64,000 nucleotides of DNA from Aquimarina sediminis. GTDB taxonomy: Bacteria > Bacteroidota > Bacteroidia > Flavobacteriales > Flavobacteriaceae. Shown here one piece after another: positions 1-9,332 of the stretch. The translations under genes were made by a program, and so were the position numbers. The stretch lies in assembly GCF_002895435.1 (NCBI RefSeq), contig NZ_POYJ01000002.1, positions 558,001 to 622,000 on the forward strand, given 5' to 3'. A model generated the notes under the pieces. It worked only from the letters and a program-made list of their open reading frames with translations. It was not told the DNA's origin and did not search any database. Within the stretch, counting starts at the first letter, position 1; each line of letters starts with the position of its first letter.

Positions 1-2
1 CT

Positions 3-104
3 GACAACCCTAATTTTAGAGGATCCTGGTATGGGACTAATCGTTTATTTTTGAATGCATTATTTTTAGGAAACCATATTGATATCCCCAATGTAAAAGA
101 GTGA
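3..104 (+). CDS. C-terminal end of a probable M14 zinc carboxypeptidase (partial)
   Basis: An open frame enters from the left edge and ends at a TGA at 102-104, leaving 33 residues. The tail contains FRGSWYGTNRLFLNALFLGN. This resembles the C-terminal segment of the large secreted M14-family zinc carboxypeptidases of Bacteroidota, which end with a DN-x-NFR-x-WYGTN-x-L-x-NA-x-FFG pattern. That match is from memory of the family; the catalytic domain lies outside the window. It is followed directly by a strong hairpin at 122-160 and converges with asd. The family call is moderate; the existence of the coding end is secure. Confidence 0.55.
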   Translation, partial: DNPNFRGSWYGTNRLFLNALFLGNHIDIPNVKE

Positions 105-121
105 TGTACAGTGAAATAAAT

Positions 122-160
122 AACAAATCCCCTATTGTAAATATTAATAGGGGATTTGTT
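122..160. terminator. Bidirectional hairpin terminator between convergent genes
   Basis: Perfect 15-bp arms (AACAAATCCCCTATT at 122-136 and its complement at 146-160) flank a 9-nt loop. It sits between the end of the M14-like gene (+) and the end of asd (-). On the minus strand the hairpin is followed by a T-rich stretch, so it best serves asd, but it can also stop the plus-strand transcript. Confidence 0.8.
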
Positions 161-183
161 ACATCTATTCTATTGTATAGTAA

Positions 184-1176
184 TTATCCTATAAGATTAT
201 TTTCGACCAGATATTCACCGATTTGTACAGCATTGGTAGCAGCTCCTTTACGTAGATTATCTGCTACAATCCACATATTCAAAGCATTTTCTCTAGAGTG
301 ATCTCTTCTGATTCGACCAACAAAAACATCATTTTTACCTTCTGCATAAATAGGCATTGGGTATGTATTGGTATCAGGGTTGTCCTGCACTGTTACTCCT
401 GATGTTTCGTTAAGAATTTGTCTTACGTCATTTTCTTTAAACTCCTGATCAAATTCAAGGTTTACACTTTCACTATGCCCTCCAACCACAGGAATACGAA
501 TTGCAGTTGCTGTTACAGCAATTGTACGGTCATCAAGGATTTTTTGAGTTTCGTTCACCAATTTCATTTCTTCTTTGGTATACCCATTTTCCTGAAACAC
601 ATCACAATGCGGAATAGCATTACGGTGAATAGGATATGGATAAGCCATCTCTCCTTTTTCACCTGCATACTCATTCTCTAATTGTTGAACCGCTTTTACT
701 CCAGTTCCGGTAATTGACTGATAGGTAGAAACAATTGCACGTTTTATTTTATACTTTTCATGTAATGGACCTAAAGCCATTACTAATTGTATAGTAGAAC
801 AATTAGGATTGGCAATGATTTTGTCATCTGCAGTTAAACTTTTGGCGTTGATTTCTGGGACTACTAATTTTTTTGTAGCGTCCATTCTCCAGGCAGATGA
901 ATTATCGATTACTGTAATTCCTGCTTCGGCAAATTTTGGAGCCCATTCTAGTGAGGTACTTCCTCCTGCAGAGAAAAGAGCAACATCTGGTTTCATCTCA
1001 ATGGCAGTAGTAAGACCTACTACAGAAAAATCTTTACCTTTATACGAAATCTGTTTTCCAACAGACCGTTCAGAGGCTACAGGAATTAATTCTGTTACCG
1101 GAAAATTTCTTTCTTCTAATACTTTTAACATTACGGTTCCTACCAGACCGGTAGCACCTACTACAGCTACTTTCAT
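184..1176 (-). CDS. asd: Aspartate-semialdehyde dehydrogenase
   Basis: This 330-residue cytoplasmic enzyme reduces 4-aspartyl phosphate to L-aspartate 4-semialdehyde with NADPH. That is the branch point towards diaminopimelate/lysine, threonine and methionine. The N-terminus MKVAVVGATGLVG is the dinucleotide-binding loop. The catalytic cysteine is Cys126 in NPNCSTIQ, and GGHSESV near residue 240 belongs to the substrate-binding domain. I start at 1176 because the frame upstream (15 more codons to 1221) does not resemble the family and MKVAVVGATG is the usual N-terminus. Length and motifs are complete. It lies downstream of mscL on the same strand, separated by a terminator, so it is probably transcribed alone. 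Confidence 0.97.
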   Translation of the reverse strand: MKVAVVGATGLVGTVMLKVLEERNFPVTELIPVASERSVGKQISYKGKDFSVVGLTTAIEMKPDVALFSAGGSTSLEWAPKFAEAGITVIDNSSAWRMDATKKLVVPEINAKSLTADDKIIANPNCSTIQLVMALGPLHEKYKIKRAIVSTYQSITGTGVKAVQQLENEYAGEKGEMAYPYPIHRNAIPHCDVFQENGYTKEEMKLVNETQKILDDRTIAVTATAIRIPVVGGHSESVNLEFDQEFKENDVRQILNETSGVTVQDNPDTNTYPMPIYAEGKNDVFVGRIRRDHSRENALNMWIVADNLRKGAATNAVQIGEYLVENNLIG

Positions 1177-1330
1177 CAGTTTATATTTATTTTCATTTTC
1201 GCATATGCGAACGTCAAACACTTTTTAAATTCATACAAATTTGAGGAATATTTCCTAGACAACAAGCATTTAAGTAAAAAAATATAGAAAATAGTATTAA
1301 TTGTTATATATGTAACAATTTGTAAAAAAG

Positions 1331-1353
1331 AACCGCCCTGTTTCTGGGCGGTT
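1331..1353 (-). terminator. Rho-independent terminator of mscL
   Basis: Arms AACCGCCC (1331-1338) and GGGCGGTT (1346-1353) with a 7-nt loop. The A-run at 1324-1329 becomes a T-run on the minus strand immediately after the stem, the correct layout for ending the mscL transcript before asd. Confidence 0.85.
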
Positions 1354-1413
1354 TACTGTTAGAATATGTAGTATAGCGGTAGCTATAGATAATTCATTTA
1401 TGATGTTGAGTTT

Positions 1414-1833
1414 TTATTTTTTAAGCAAATCTCTTATCTCTGCTAATAACTCTTCTTGAGTTGGTCCAGCTGGTGCTGCTGGAGCCTCTTCTTCTTCTTT
1501 TTTCTTGGATTTTTCATAAGCTTTGAGTACCATAAAAATAAACAAACCAACAATAATAAAATTAATTATTGCCTGGATTAAATTACCATAGGTCATTACT
1601 GCCGCTCCAGCTTCTTTAGCAGCGGCAAGAGTTGCGTATTCACCGCCGTCTAGAGCAATAAATTTTTGAGTAAAATCAGTTCCTCCAGTAATAACACCAA
1701 TGACAGGCATTATAATATCTGCAACTGCAGAGCCAACAATTTTGTTAAATGCTCCTCCGATTACAACAGCTGTAGCCAGTGCAACAATATCTCCTTTTAA
1801 CAGGAAGGATTTAAAATCTTTAAAAAATCCCAT
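1414..1833 (-). CDS. mscL: Large-conductance mechanosensitive channel
   Basis: A 139-residue inner-membrane channel that opens under membrane tension to release solutes after hypo-osmotic shock; it works as a homopentamer. The N-terminal amphipathic helix ([17 protein letters not shown]) leads into TM1 with the glycine/alanine-rich gate [14 protein letters not shown] periplasmic loop of about 35 residues follows, then TM2 (about residues 85-105), then a charged C-terminal bundle with [15 protein letters not shown] and a terminal helix. The order and length fit the family. It stands alone between alr and asd and has its own terminator. Confidence 0.97.
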   Translation of the reverse strand: MGFFKDFKSFLLKGDIVALATAVVIGGAFNKIVGSAVADIIMPVIGVITGGTDFTQKFIALDGGEYATLAAAKEAGAAVMTYGNLIQAIINFIIVGLFIFMVLKAYEKSKKKEEEEAPAAPAGPTQEELLAEIRDLLKK

Positions 1834-1931
1834 AATTAAGTATGTTTTAATAGTTAGTAGTGTACTAATTTAACAAAAAATTGAGAAATTAATCCAACAG
1901 CATATAATACTAATGACCTTTTCGTTAAAAA

Positions 1932-3044
1932 TCAATTATCATCGATAACAACACGTTTTACTCTAGGGGAAATTGCGGTGAGTAACTCATAAGAAATGGT
2001 TCCAGAGATTTCTGCTACTTGAGCAGCACTCGAATTAGAATCAAAAATAACAACTTCATCTCCTTCTTTACAATCAATATCGGTAACATCCACCATGATC
2101 ATATCCATACATACATTACCAATGATATAAGCTCTTTTATTTTGAATAGTCACAAAACCTTTTTTGTTTCCATATTGTCTGCTAATTCCGTCGGCATGTC
2201 CAATTGGTATTGTGGCAGTTTTGGTGAATTCTGAAGCAATGAATGCCCTGTTGTACCCTAATGACTCTCCTGGCTCTAATTCATGAATTTGTGAGATTAC
2301 TGATTTTAAACCTGCTACTGGTTTTAATTCAGAGTCATATTTTGCATCATTGCCATATCCATATAGCCCTATCCCGGCACGTACCATATCAAAATGTGCC
2401 TCGGGATAATTAAGAATTCCAGAGGTGTTAGATTGATGAAGAATAGGAGTATACCCTAGTTTATCAATCATCTGCGTAGTCATTTCTTTAAAGGAGTTAA
2501 TTTGTTTTATCGTAAATTCTTTTTCTGTAGCATCTTCACTAGCCGCCAGATGAGAAAGAAGAGCAGCCACCTTAATGGCTTTTGTTTTATGAAGAGTATC
2601 AAGGATATGCTCAACATCATTTTTGGAAAATCCAATTCTATTTAATCCACTATTAAATTTGATATGAACAGGATAGTCCTTTTGATTTTGTTCTGCGGCT
2701 GTTTCTATAAACGCACTAAGAACTCTGGAGCTGTATAGACTGGGTTGTAACTGGTATTCAATTAATTTTTTAAAATTTACAGGCTGTGGATGCAATACCA
2801 GAATAGGTGTTTTTACTCCAGATTTTCGAAGGGTAATTCCTTCAGAAACATAGGCAACAGCAAAGTAATCTGCTCCTGCTTTTTCAAGATGTTTTGCAAT
2901 TATAGATGCGTCACTACCATAACCCGAAGCTTTAACGACTGCTAAAATTTTAACTCCTGGATTAACCTTACTTTTTAAATAATTAAAATTGTGAGTTAGA
3001 TGAGCCAGATTGATTTGCAGAACAGTTTCTTTTATACTACTCAT
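1932..3044 (-). CDS. alr: Alanine racemase
   Basis: A PLP-dependent enzyme of 370 residues that interconverts L- and D-alanine for peptidoglycan precursors. Lys38 in [10 protein letters not shown] is the PLP-binding lysine; the family consensus here is KANAYGHG, so the site is slightly divergent. The catalytic tyrosine of the second domain is in [10 protein letters not shown] near residue 263. The C-terminal beta domain has [11 protein letters not shown]. The start at 3044 lies inside the end of tdk (8-nt overlap, 3037-3044), so the two genes are translationally coupled. Length and domain order (TIM barrel then beta domain) are complete. Confidence 0.96.
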   Translation of the reverse strand: MSSIKETVLQINLAHLTHNFNYLKSKVNPGVKILAVVKASGYGSDASIIAKHLEKAGADYFAVAYVSEGITLRKSGVKTPILVLHPQPVNFKKLIEYQLQPSLYSSRVLSAFIETAAEQNQKDYPVHIKFNSGLNRIGFSKNDVEHILDTLHKTKAIKVAALLSHLAASEDATEKEFTIKQINSFKEMTTQMIDKLGYTPILHQSNTSGILNYPEAHFDMVRAGIGLYGYGNDAKYDSELKPVAGLKSVISQIHELEPGESLGYNRAFIASEFTKTATIPIGHADGISRQYGNKKGFVTIQNKRAYIIGNVCMDMIMVDVTDIDCKEGDEVVIFDSNSSAAQVAEISGTISYELLTAISPRVKRVVIDDN

Positions 3045-3684
3045 CTGATTTTTCCGGTTTTTTGGATATTTCTTTTGGGTCTTTAACCTGTATATGTTTT
3101 ACTTTTTCTTTTAGCATGGCTTTAAAATATGCGGCACGACTTAAAGGCTCATACTCTTCGGTTTCTCCTAATAGGACTAAATCGTTTTTTGTGGATTTTC
3201 TATAACTAAATTGTGCAAGATTACCTGTTCTGGTGCAAACAGCATGTACTTTGGTAACATACTCTGCAGTAGCCATTAATGCAGGCATAGGGCCAAAGGG
3301 ATTTCCTTTGAAATCCATATCTAATCCAGCGACTATAACACGTATTCCTTTATTCGCTAAATCGTTACAAACAGCCACTATCTCATCATCAAAAAATTGC
3401 GCTTCGTCAATTCCAACTACATCACAGGTGTCTGCCAGGATTCTTATATTGGCGGCTGCGGGAACAGGTGTCGAACGAATCTCATTAGAATCATGAGAGA
3501 CAACCATTTCATCGTCATAACGAATATCAATAGCGGGTTTAAAAATTTCTACATTTTGTTTGGCAAATTGAGCACGCTTTAATCTACGAATCAATTCTTC
3601 AGTTTTACCTGAAAACATAGAACCACAGATTACTTCAATCCACCCAAATTGCTCTTTATGATTTACTGTATTTTCGAGAAACAT
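3037..3684 (-). CDS. tdk: Thymidine kinase (type II)
   Basis: A 215-residue enzyme that phosphorylates thymidine to dTMP with ATP, in pyrimidine salvage. The P-loop is [10 protein letters not shown] (residues 21-30), and GIDEAQFF carries the catalytic glutamate at residue 94. The lasso-domain zinc site is degenerate. Only one Cys of the first CxxC remains (AVCTRTGN), and the usual C-terminal cysteine pair is replaced by [11 protein letters not shown] believe this is common in flavobacterial members rather than a sign of decay, since everything else is intact. The 3' end overlaps the alr start. A basic/acidic tail follows the catalytic core. Confidence 0.95.
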   Translation of the reverse strand: MFLENTVNHKEQFGWIEVICGSMFSGKTEELIRRLKRAQFAKQNVEIFKPAIDIRYDDEMVVSHDSNEIRSTPVPAAANIRILADTCDVVGIDEAQFFDDEIVAVCNDLANKGIRVIVAGLDMDFKGNPFGPMPALMATAEYVTKVHAVCTRTGNLAQFSYRKSTKNDLVLLGETEEYEPLSRAAYFKAMLKEKVKHIQVKDPKEISKKPEKSDE

Positions 3685-3788
3685 TTTGTATTTTTCAGCA
3701 TCTATTAAGAATTCCCTTCACCTTACTCTAAAGATGGGGTAAATTTATTAAAAAACAAAAAGCAGTATTATAAACGAATAAGAAAGTT

Positions 3789-4598
3789 ATGAAGAAGAAA
3801 TTGGAAGCAGAACTTATAAGTATTGCTCATAGAATCCTACAGCTTAAAGACAAGGCTACTATACCAAGATTACAAGAAGAAGCTAGGGAGTTATATGAGA
3901 AGTTAACTATTCTTAGCTTTTCCGAATCGCATTTTGCAGGACCACAGCCTACCATTGGTCAGATTAGAGCCGTTTTAGACACAAATGAGCCAGCAGAATT
4001 AAAGGAAGTAAAACAAGAAGTAGAAGAGATTATTGCTCCAGAACCTACCCATCCTGTAGAAGAAGAAAAGTTAGAGGAAAACTCTATAGAAGTACTTGAG
4101 AAGAAGGAAGAAGAAAAGGATAAGACTGTTGTAGAAAGTAAGCCCGAAATTATAATAGAAGAAATCAATGCAAGAGTTACAGAGGATCTTTTTGTTCCTG
4201 CAACTGCAGTTACAAAAGAAGGAGTAGATTTTTCTGAACCTGTAGTATCACAAGATTCATTTGAAAAAAATGACAAGGATGATGTTACTCCCACGGCTCA
4301 GGATATTTCTTTTTCTGATAAAATAGATAATGATGAACGACCCAAATCTCTTAACGATCAGCTTAGAAAAGAAATTCATATTGGATTAAATGATCGATTG
4401 GCTTTTATTAAATATCTTTTTGAAGGAAATGCTTCGGATTATAATCGGGTATTGTCTCAATTGAGTACCCTCAGAGGTAAAAAAGAAGCAGAAGAGTTTA
4501 TCACTACAATGATAAAACCTGATTATAATAACTGGAAAGATAAGGAGGAATATGAAGAACGTTTTATGAATATAGTTCTTAGTAAATTTGATCATTAA
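3789..4598 (+). CDS. Conserved flavobacterial hypothetical protein, acidic linker
   Basis: A 269-residue protein of unknown function. The N-terminal 60 residues are predicted helical (MKKKLEAELISIAHRILQLKD). Residues about 70-170 are a low-complexity acidic linker rich in Glu, Lys and Val. The C-terminal 80 residues form a compact helical domain containing LRKEIHIGLNDRLAFIKYLF and GNASDYNRVLSQLSTL, which looks like the conserved part. No signal peptide or membrane segment is visible, so it is probably cytoplasmic. It starts the forward cluster with the DoxX-like and rsmI genes, 9 nt before the next start. I recognise the architecture as common in Flavobacteriaceae but know no assigned function. 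Confidence 0.85.
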   Translation: MKKKLEAELISIAHRILQLKDKATIPRLQEEARELYEKLTILSFSESHFAGPQPTIGQIRAVLDTNEPAELKEVKQEVEEIIAPEPTHPVEEEKLEENSIEVLEKKEEEKDKTVVESKPEIIIEEINARVTEDLFVPATAVTKEGVDFSEPVVSQDSFEKNDKDDVTPTAQDISFSDKIDNDERPKSLNDQLRKEIHIGLNDRLAFIKYLFEGNASDYNRVLSQLSTLRGKKEAEEFITTMIKPDYNNWKDKEEYEERFMNIVLSKFDH

Positions 4599-4607
4599 TA
4601 CTAAGTT

Positions 4608-4952
4608 ATGAAAATTATATACTGGATTGCTACAGGGGCTTTATGTGCAATACTATTGTATTCTGCACAGATGTATTTTTTTAAAACCGAAATGGTAGAA
4701 GGTTTTTTTAAAAACTTTAATTACCCAACTTATATTGTAATACCTCTGGCAATAGCCAAAGTATTAGGAGTAATAGCAATTCTTACCAATAAAATAAAAT
4801 GGATTAAAGAGTGGGCATATGCCGGTATTTTCTTTGATTTGGTTCTAGCCAGTTTGGCTCATTATTATGCAGGACACCCTGTAGGGTTATCTGTATATGC
4901 AATTGTAATCCTTATAATATCCTATATTGTCGGAAAAAAAATAAGACCCTAA
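4608..4952 (+). CDS. DoxX-like membrane protein
   Basis: A 114-residue integral membrane protein with four hydrophobic helices (about residues 4-22, 44-62, 70-88 and 95-111). The helix pattern and the motif YIVIPLAIAKVLGVIAIL fit the DoxX-like family (DoxX_2), whose members are associated with quinone or redox processes but are mostly uncharacterised. The stop codon shares its last A with the rsmI start (TAATG at 4950-4954), so translation is coupled. Function is family level only. Confidence 0.8.
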   Translation: MKIIYWIATGALCAILLYSAQMYFFKTEMVEGFFKNFNYPTYIVIPLAIAKVLGVIAILTNKIKWIKEWAYAGIFFDLVLASLAHYYAGHPVGLSVYAIVILIISYIVGKKIRP

Positions 4953-5623
4953 TGTCAAAATTATACTTAGTCCCTACACCTATTGGTAATCTTGATGATA
5001 TGACTTTTAGAGCGATTAAAGTTCTCGAAGCTGCAGATTTGATACTAGCCGAAGATACACGTACTAGTGGAAAATTATTGAAGCACTTCGAGATAACAAC
5101 GCCGATGCAAAGTCATCATATGCATAATGAACATAAAACCGTAGATCGCATTATTCAAAAATTACAAGGAGGTGAAATTATTGCTTTGATTAGTGATGCT
5201 GGAACTCCAGCGATAAGTGATCCCGGTTTTTTGCTAACCAGAGCATGTGTAGAAAATAAAGTAGAAGTAGAGTGCCTGCCAGGAGCAACAGCCTTTGTCC
5301 CGGCTTTGGTTAATAGTGGTTTGCCTAATGATAAGTTTGTTTTTGAAGGATTTTTACCAGCAAAAAAAGGTAGACAAACAAGATTAAAGCTCTTATCAGA
5401 AGAAACCAGAACGATGATTTTTTATGAATCCCCTCATAAACTGGTTAAAACATTAAATAATTTTGTTGAGTATTTTGGGGCAGATCGACAAGCTTCTGTA
5501 TCAAGAGAATTAAGTAAGCTACACGAAGAAACCATTCGGGGTAGTGTCGAAGAAGTGATGAAACACTTCGAAAAAAAACCTCCAAAAGGTGAAATAGTTA
5601 TTGTTATAAGCGGAAAAAAATAA
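4952..5623 (+). CDS. rsmI: 16S rRNA (cytidine-1402 2'-O)-methyltransferase
   Basis: A 223-residue SAM-dependent tetrapyrrole-methylase-fold enzyme that methylates the ribose of C1402 in the ribosomal P site. The N-terminus LYLVPTPIGNLDDMTFRA is characteristic, as are AEDTRTSGKLLKH, the glycine loop SDAGTPAISDPG (residues about 86-97) and CLPGATAFVPALVNSGLP. It lacks the longer C-terminal extension of some homologues, as usual for Bacteroidota. It is coupled to the DoxX-like gene upstream and is followed after 3 nt by the HopJ-like gene. Confidence 0.95.
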   Translation: MSKLYLVPTPIGNLDDMTFRAIKVLEAADLILAEDTRTSGKLLKHFEITTPMQSHHMHNEHKTVDRIIQKLQGGEIIALISDAGTPAISDPGFLLTRACVENKVEVECLPGATAFVPALVNSGLPNDKFVFEGFLPAKKGRQTRLKLLSEETRTMIFYESPHKLVKTLNNFVEYFGADRQASVSRELSKLHEETIRGSVEEVMKHFEKKPPKGEIVIVISGKK

Positions 5624-5626
5624 CCT

Positions 5627-5977
5627 ATGAAAATATCAGATTTTTTTAGAAAATTAAAAACAACTCCAGAAGAGGTTTCTTTTGAAGATACCATGAACAC
5701 AATTGAAGAAAGTTATGACTTTGCTGCTACAGCTTTTGAGAATGGAACCCTAAGCAATGAAGAAGGGCAAAATTCGGGTTCTTGTAAGTTGTTTTATTTT
5801 GCTAAACTAAATGATTTGACAGAAGAAGAGACTTTATTCTGTTTTGGAAATTATTATAGAATAGATGTACTTGAACACCCAGAGGGAGAAGATCATCAAA
5901 ATATTCGAAATTTTATGAAAACGGGATGGACTGGGGTTTCGTTTAAAAAACAAGCATTATTTGAGAAACAGATATAA
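5627..5977 (+). CDS. HopJ-type family protein
   Basis: A 116-residue small acidic protein. The pattern of an N-terminal short helix, ENGxLxNEEGQNSGSCKLFYFAKL, LTEEETLFCFGNYYRIDVLEHPEGEDHQNIRNFM and GWTGVSF is that of the family named after Pseudomonas HopJ. The name comes from a presumed type III effector, but free-living marine bacteria carry it widely, so an effector role here is not implied and the function is unknown. There is no signal peptide. It follows rsmI by 3 nt and overlaps the next gene by 17 nt, so it is in the middle of a tight operon. Confidence 0.85.
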   Translation: MKISDFFRKLKTTPEEVSFEDTMNTIEESYDFAATAFENGTLSNEEGQNSGSCKLFYFAKLNDLTEEETLFCFGNYYRIDVLEHPEGEDHQNIRNFMKTGWTGVSFKKQALFEKQI

Positions 5978-6659
5978 GTATACCATTTTTATAGTGGCTA
6001 TAGTTGTATTTGTATTATGGCAACTACCTTATTTTGGATGGATTCAATTTCCATTTATATTATTAGGAACCTGGTTTCATGAAATGGGGCATGGGCTTAC
6101 TGCCATACTCGTGGGTGGAAGTTTTAAATATCTCGAGATTTATGAAAATGGTGGTGGTGTGGCGTATTATACAATTACCAATGGTTATATGCCTCTTTCT
6201 ATAGCAAATGCATTGGTTGCGGCAGGAGGTTTATTAGGACCTGCAATTACAGGAGCCATGCTTATTATTAGTGGTAAATCCCATAAAAGTGCAAGAATAG
6301 CATTAAGGGTCCTGATTGGAGTGATAATACTTTCCTTGATTTTATGGATTCGATCATTTTGGGGAATTGCAGTACTTATCTCATTTGTGATTTTTTTGAT
6401 AGCAATTACTTTATTCAAAAACCAAAAACTAGAGGTAGTTACTATCTTATTTTTAGGTTTGCAATCTGTACTAAGTACATATCTTCAGTTGGATTACTTG
6501 TTTACAAAAGAATTTGAAAGAGATGGTGCAATTCAGATTTCAGACACCCAGGCAATTGCCGAGAATACTATTGGAACCTATTGGATCTGGGCAATATTAA
6601 TTGTTTTGATAAGTGTCTATTTACTTTGGAAGAGTTTTCAGTTTTATTTTAAAAAATAA
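5961..6659 (+). CDS. M50-type membrane metallopeptidase
   Basis: A 232-residue polytopic membrane protein with the zinc motif HEMGH (His40-Glu41-His44) inside a hydrophobic segment, followed by GLTAILVGGSFKYLEI. This matches the M50B-like site-2-protease-related family. About six hydrophobic helices follow. The likely start is TTG at 5961, 17 nt inside the HopJ gene; no ATG exists before the first helix, while an in-frame GTG at 5994 is possible but would trim that helix. The third zinc ligand (an Asp in a later helix) is not obvious to me, so activity is inferred. The operon ends at the hairpin at 6714. Confidence 0.82.
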   Translation: MRNRYKYTIFIVAIVVFVLWQLPYFGWIQFPFILLGTWFHEMGHGLTAILVGGSFKYLEIYENGGGVAYYTITNGYMPLSIANALVAAGGLLGPAITGAMLIISGKSHKSARIALRVLIGVIILSLILWIRSFWGIAVLISFVIFLIAITLFKNQKLEVVTILFLGLQSVLSTYLQLDYLFTKEFERDGAIQISDTQAIAENTIGTYWIWAILIVLISVYLLWKSFQFYFKK

Positions 6660-6713
6660 TATGATTTGCTATTGCTGGCAACAATCGAGTTAGTCTAAAA
6701 ATTATTTATAAAA

Positions 6714-6747
6714 AAACCTTCTAGAGTTTTTAAGCGCTAGAAGGTTT
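6714..6747. terminator. Bidirectional terminator
   Basis: Arms AAACCTTCTAG (6714-6724) and CTAGAAGGTTT (6737-6747) with a 12-nt loop, placed between the convergent M50 (+) and AhpD-like (-) genes. The A-run before the left arm gives a T-run on the minus strand. The T-run on the plus strand is short, so it is stronger for the minus-strand gene. Confidence 0.75.
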
Positions 6748-6782
6748 GATAAAATGTATTTTTTAGACTTAATCAAAAGAGG

Positions 6783-7373
6783 TTAAACATGTTTTCCTTT
6801 TTCCCAACCATGTTTGCCAAGATATTGTTCTCCAGATTCTATAGCACCTTCTTCTACTGTTGTACCCATAGAGTCATTCCAACGATTTAAGTATCCAAAT
6901 AAAGAAATTACGCCTAGCATTTCTACAATTTCACCTTCATCCCAGTGTTTGTATAATTCCTCTTTTATTTGATCATCTACAGCATTTGGGATAACAGAAG
7001 CGGCAAGAGAAAAATCAAGTGCAGCACGTTCTGCATCACTAAAAGCTGGATGGGTTTTATATTCCCAGATATTATCTAATTGTTCTTGTTCTGCTCCATA
7101 TCGTTCTGCAGCTCTAATAGCATGTGCCTGGCAGTATCTACATCCTGTAGCATTACTACTTACCCAGGCAATCATACGTTTGAGAGCCGAGGTTACTCGA
7201 CCTTCATTTGCCATAACAGCCTTGTTGAGATTTATAAATGCTTTTGAAATAGCAGGTCTTCTTTGCATTGTAAGTACCGAATTAGGGCAAAAGCCTAATG
7301 TTTCATTAAAAAATTCTGCTAACTCTTTGGTTGCAGGATCATGGTTAGCGGGTAAGGGAGTAACTAATGCCAT
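6783..7373 (-). CDS. Carboxymuconolactone decarboxylase / AhpD-like peroxidase-related protein
   Basis: A 196-residue all-helical protein. The motif ATGCRYCQAHAIRAAERYG is the AhpD-type CxxC-x3-H redox centre (residues about 79-90). It fits the uncharacterised peroxidase-related enzymes of the carboxymuconolactone decarboxylase superfamily. Such proteins can act in alkyl hydroperoxide or thiol turnover; true lactone decarboxylation is unlikely given the CxxC. It is monocistronic with respect to its neighbours: it converges with the M50 gene and is divergent from recJ. Confidence 0.85.
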   Translation of the reverse strand: MALVTPLPANHDPATKELAEFFNETLGFCPNSVLTMQRRPAISKAFINLNKAVMANEGRVTSALKRMIAWVSSNATGCRYCQAHAIRAAERYGAEQEQLDNIWEYKTHPAFSDAERAALDFSLAASVIPNAVDDQIKEELYKHWDEGEIVEMLGVISLFGYLNRWNDSMGTTVEEGAIESGEQYLGKHGWEKGKHV

Positions 7374-7499
7374 ATATTTTTTTTAGATATTAAATATTAA
7401 ATTTTTGAGCAAACCAAAATACAAAACTAATGGCAAATTAGGAGGGGTCGTTATGTTTTTTGTACTTTGGATTTTTTAATTCCAGAATTTACCATATTA

Positions 7500-9185
7500 A
7501 TGAGATGGATACTACAACCCAAACCTGATACATCAACAATACAGCGTTTAGCAGAGGCTCTTAATGTAGATACAATAATTGCTACGTTATTGGTGCAACG
7601 AGGAATTGAAACTTTTGATCAGGCAAAAAGTTTTTTTAGACCCTCTTTAGAAGAGCTCCACGATCCTTTTTTAATGAAAGATATGGATCTGGCAGTTATT
7701 AGGGTTCAAAAAGCAATTGATAACAATGAAAACATAATGGTTTATGGAGATTATGATGTAGATGGCACTACATCGGTGGCATTATTATCTTCATATCTAA
7801 AGACGCTGTCTTCGCAGATTACTACATATATTCCAGATCGATATGAAGAAGGATATGGTGTTTCATATAAAGGAATTGATTATGCAGATGATAATGATAT
7901 TTCTTTGATCATAGCATTAGATTGTGGGATTAAGGCTATTGATAAAGTTGCGTATGCCAAATCTAAAGGGATAGACTTCGTTATTTGTGATCATCACAGA
8001 CCAGGAGGCAAGATCCCAGAAGCGGTTGCAGTTCTGGATCCTAAGCGGCAGGATTGTGACTATCCTTATAAGGAGTTATGCGGATGTGGAGTGGGCTTTA
8101 AATTAATTCAGGCACTAGCAGTAGGTCAAAATCAGACTATAGATGATCTGGTATTGTATTTAGATCTTGTGGCTACGGCAATTGGAGCAGATATTGTGCC
8201 AATAACCGGGGAGAACCGGACTCTGGCGTATTATGGATTACAAGTTATTAATATGAATCCCAGAATAGGCTTTAAAGCAATGCTATCTGAAGTTAAAAAG
8301 AAAAGTTTAACGATAACAGATGTAGTATTTATGATTGCTCCTAGAATTAATGCCGCTGGAAGAATGAAACATGGACTGCATGCTGTTAATTTATTGACAG
8401 AAGAAAATCTTGAAACGGCATTGCAATATGCAGCAGAAATAGAGCTGTATAATAGTGAAAGGAAAGATGCAGATAAAAGAATTACCCAAGAAGCATTGGA
8501 GCAAATACGACAAAACAATGAAGAAGATAGATTAACCACTGTGGTATATGAAGAAAGCTGGCATAAGGGCGTGATAGGAATTGTAGCTTCACGATTAACA
8601 GAAACTTATTATCGTCCGACTTTAGTATTTACAAAAAGTGGTTCCACATTAGCCGCTTCGGCCAGATCTGTAAAAGGATTTGATGTATATAATGCATTAG
8701 AGGCATGCTCTGATTATATAGAGCAATTTGGAGGACACAAATATGCAGCCGGATTAACCTTGTTAGAAGAACAATATGAACCCTTTAAACAAAAGTTTGA
8801 AGAAGAAGTGTCCTCAACTATTGATAAAAAACTACTAGTCCCCGAGGTAACTGTAGATATGGAAATAGAATTGGATCAAATCACACCCAAATTTTATCGT
8901 ATTTTAAAGCAATTTGCACCTCATGGTCCAGGAAATATGTCTCCAGTTTTTATGACAGAAGGGTTAACTGATACAGGATATGGAAAAGGCGTGGGAGCCG
9001 ATGAAAAGCATCTTAAATGTAAAGTGCAGAAAAATAAGGTTGCTATTGGAGCAATTGGTTTTAATCTTGGTTCAAAATGTAACCTGATTGCTCAAGGACA
9101 AAGAATAAAAGCTGCATATACAATAGATGAAAACGAATGGAATGGAGAAGTATCTTTACAATTAAAGCTAAAAGATATTAATTGA
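7500..9185 (+). CDS. recJ: Single-stranded-DNA-specific exonuclease RecJ
   Basis: A 561-residue 5'-3' ssDNA exonuclease of recombination and mismatch/base-excision repair. The DHH domain shows MVYGDYDVDGTTSVAL (residues 80-95), ALDCGIKA and the signature VICDHHRPG (DHH at 164-166). The DHHA1 domain has GGHKYAAGLTL, and an OB-fold tail follows. I start at ATG 7500 (MRWILQPKP), the normal flavobacterial N-terminus; an extension of 11 codons to a TTG at 7467 is not needed. A near-match to the -7 promoter element, TACTTTGG, lies at about 7462-7469. Confidence 0.96.
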   Translation: MRWILQPKPDTSTIQRLAEALNVDTIIATLLVQRGIETFDQAKSFFRPSLEELHDPFLMKDMDLAVIRVQKAIDNNENIMVYGDYDVDGTTSVALLSSYLKTLSSQITTYIPDRYEEGYGVSYKGIDYADDNDISLIIALDCGIKAIDKVAYAKSKGIDFVICDHHRPGGKIPEAVAVLDPKRQDCDYPYKELCGCGVGFKLIQALAVGQNQTIDDLVLYLDLVATAIGADIVPITGENRTLAYYGLQVINMNPRIGFKAMLSEVKKKSLTITDVVFMIAPRINAAGRMKHGLHAVNLLTEENLETALQYAAEIELYNSERKDADKRITQEALEQIRQNNEEDRLTTVVYEESWHKGVIGIVASRLTETYYRPTLVFTKSGSTLAASARSVKGFDVYNALEACSDYIEQFGGHKYAAGLTLLEEQYEPFKQKFEEEVSSTIDKKLLVPEVTVDMEIELDQITPKFYRILKQFAPHGPGNMSPVFMTEGLTDTGYGKGVGADEKHLKCKVQKNKVAIGAIGFNLGSKCNLIAQGQRIKAAYTIDENEWNGEVSLQLKLKDIN

Positions 9186-9332
9186 TTTTTTAGATCTCGT
9201 AGTATTTGTAAGGTAATGGTTAATCAATTAGTGTAGATTCTACTATCATCTGGACATTTAACAATATTTAATCTTGTTTTTATTTAGATTTATTATAAAT
9301 AGTATTATTTTTGAAGTAAAGATAGATTCAAA

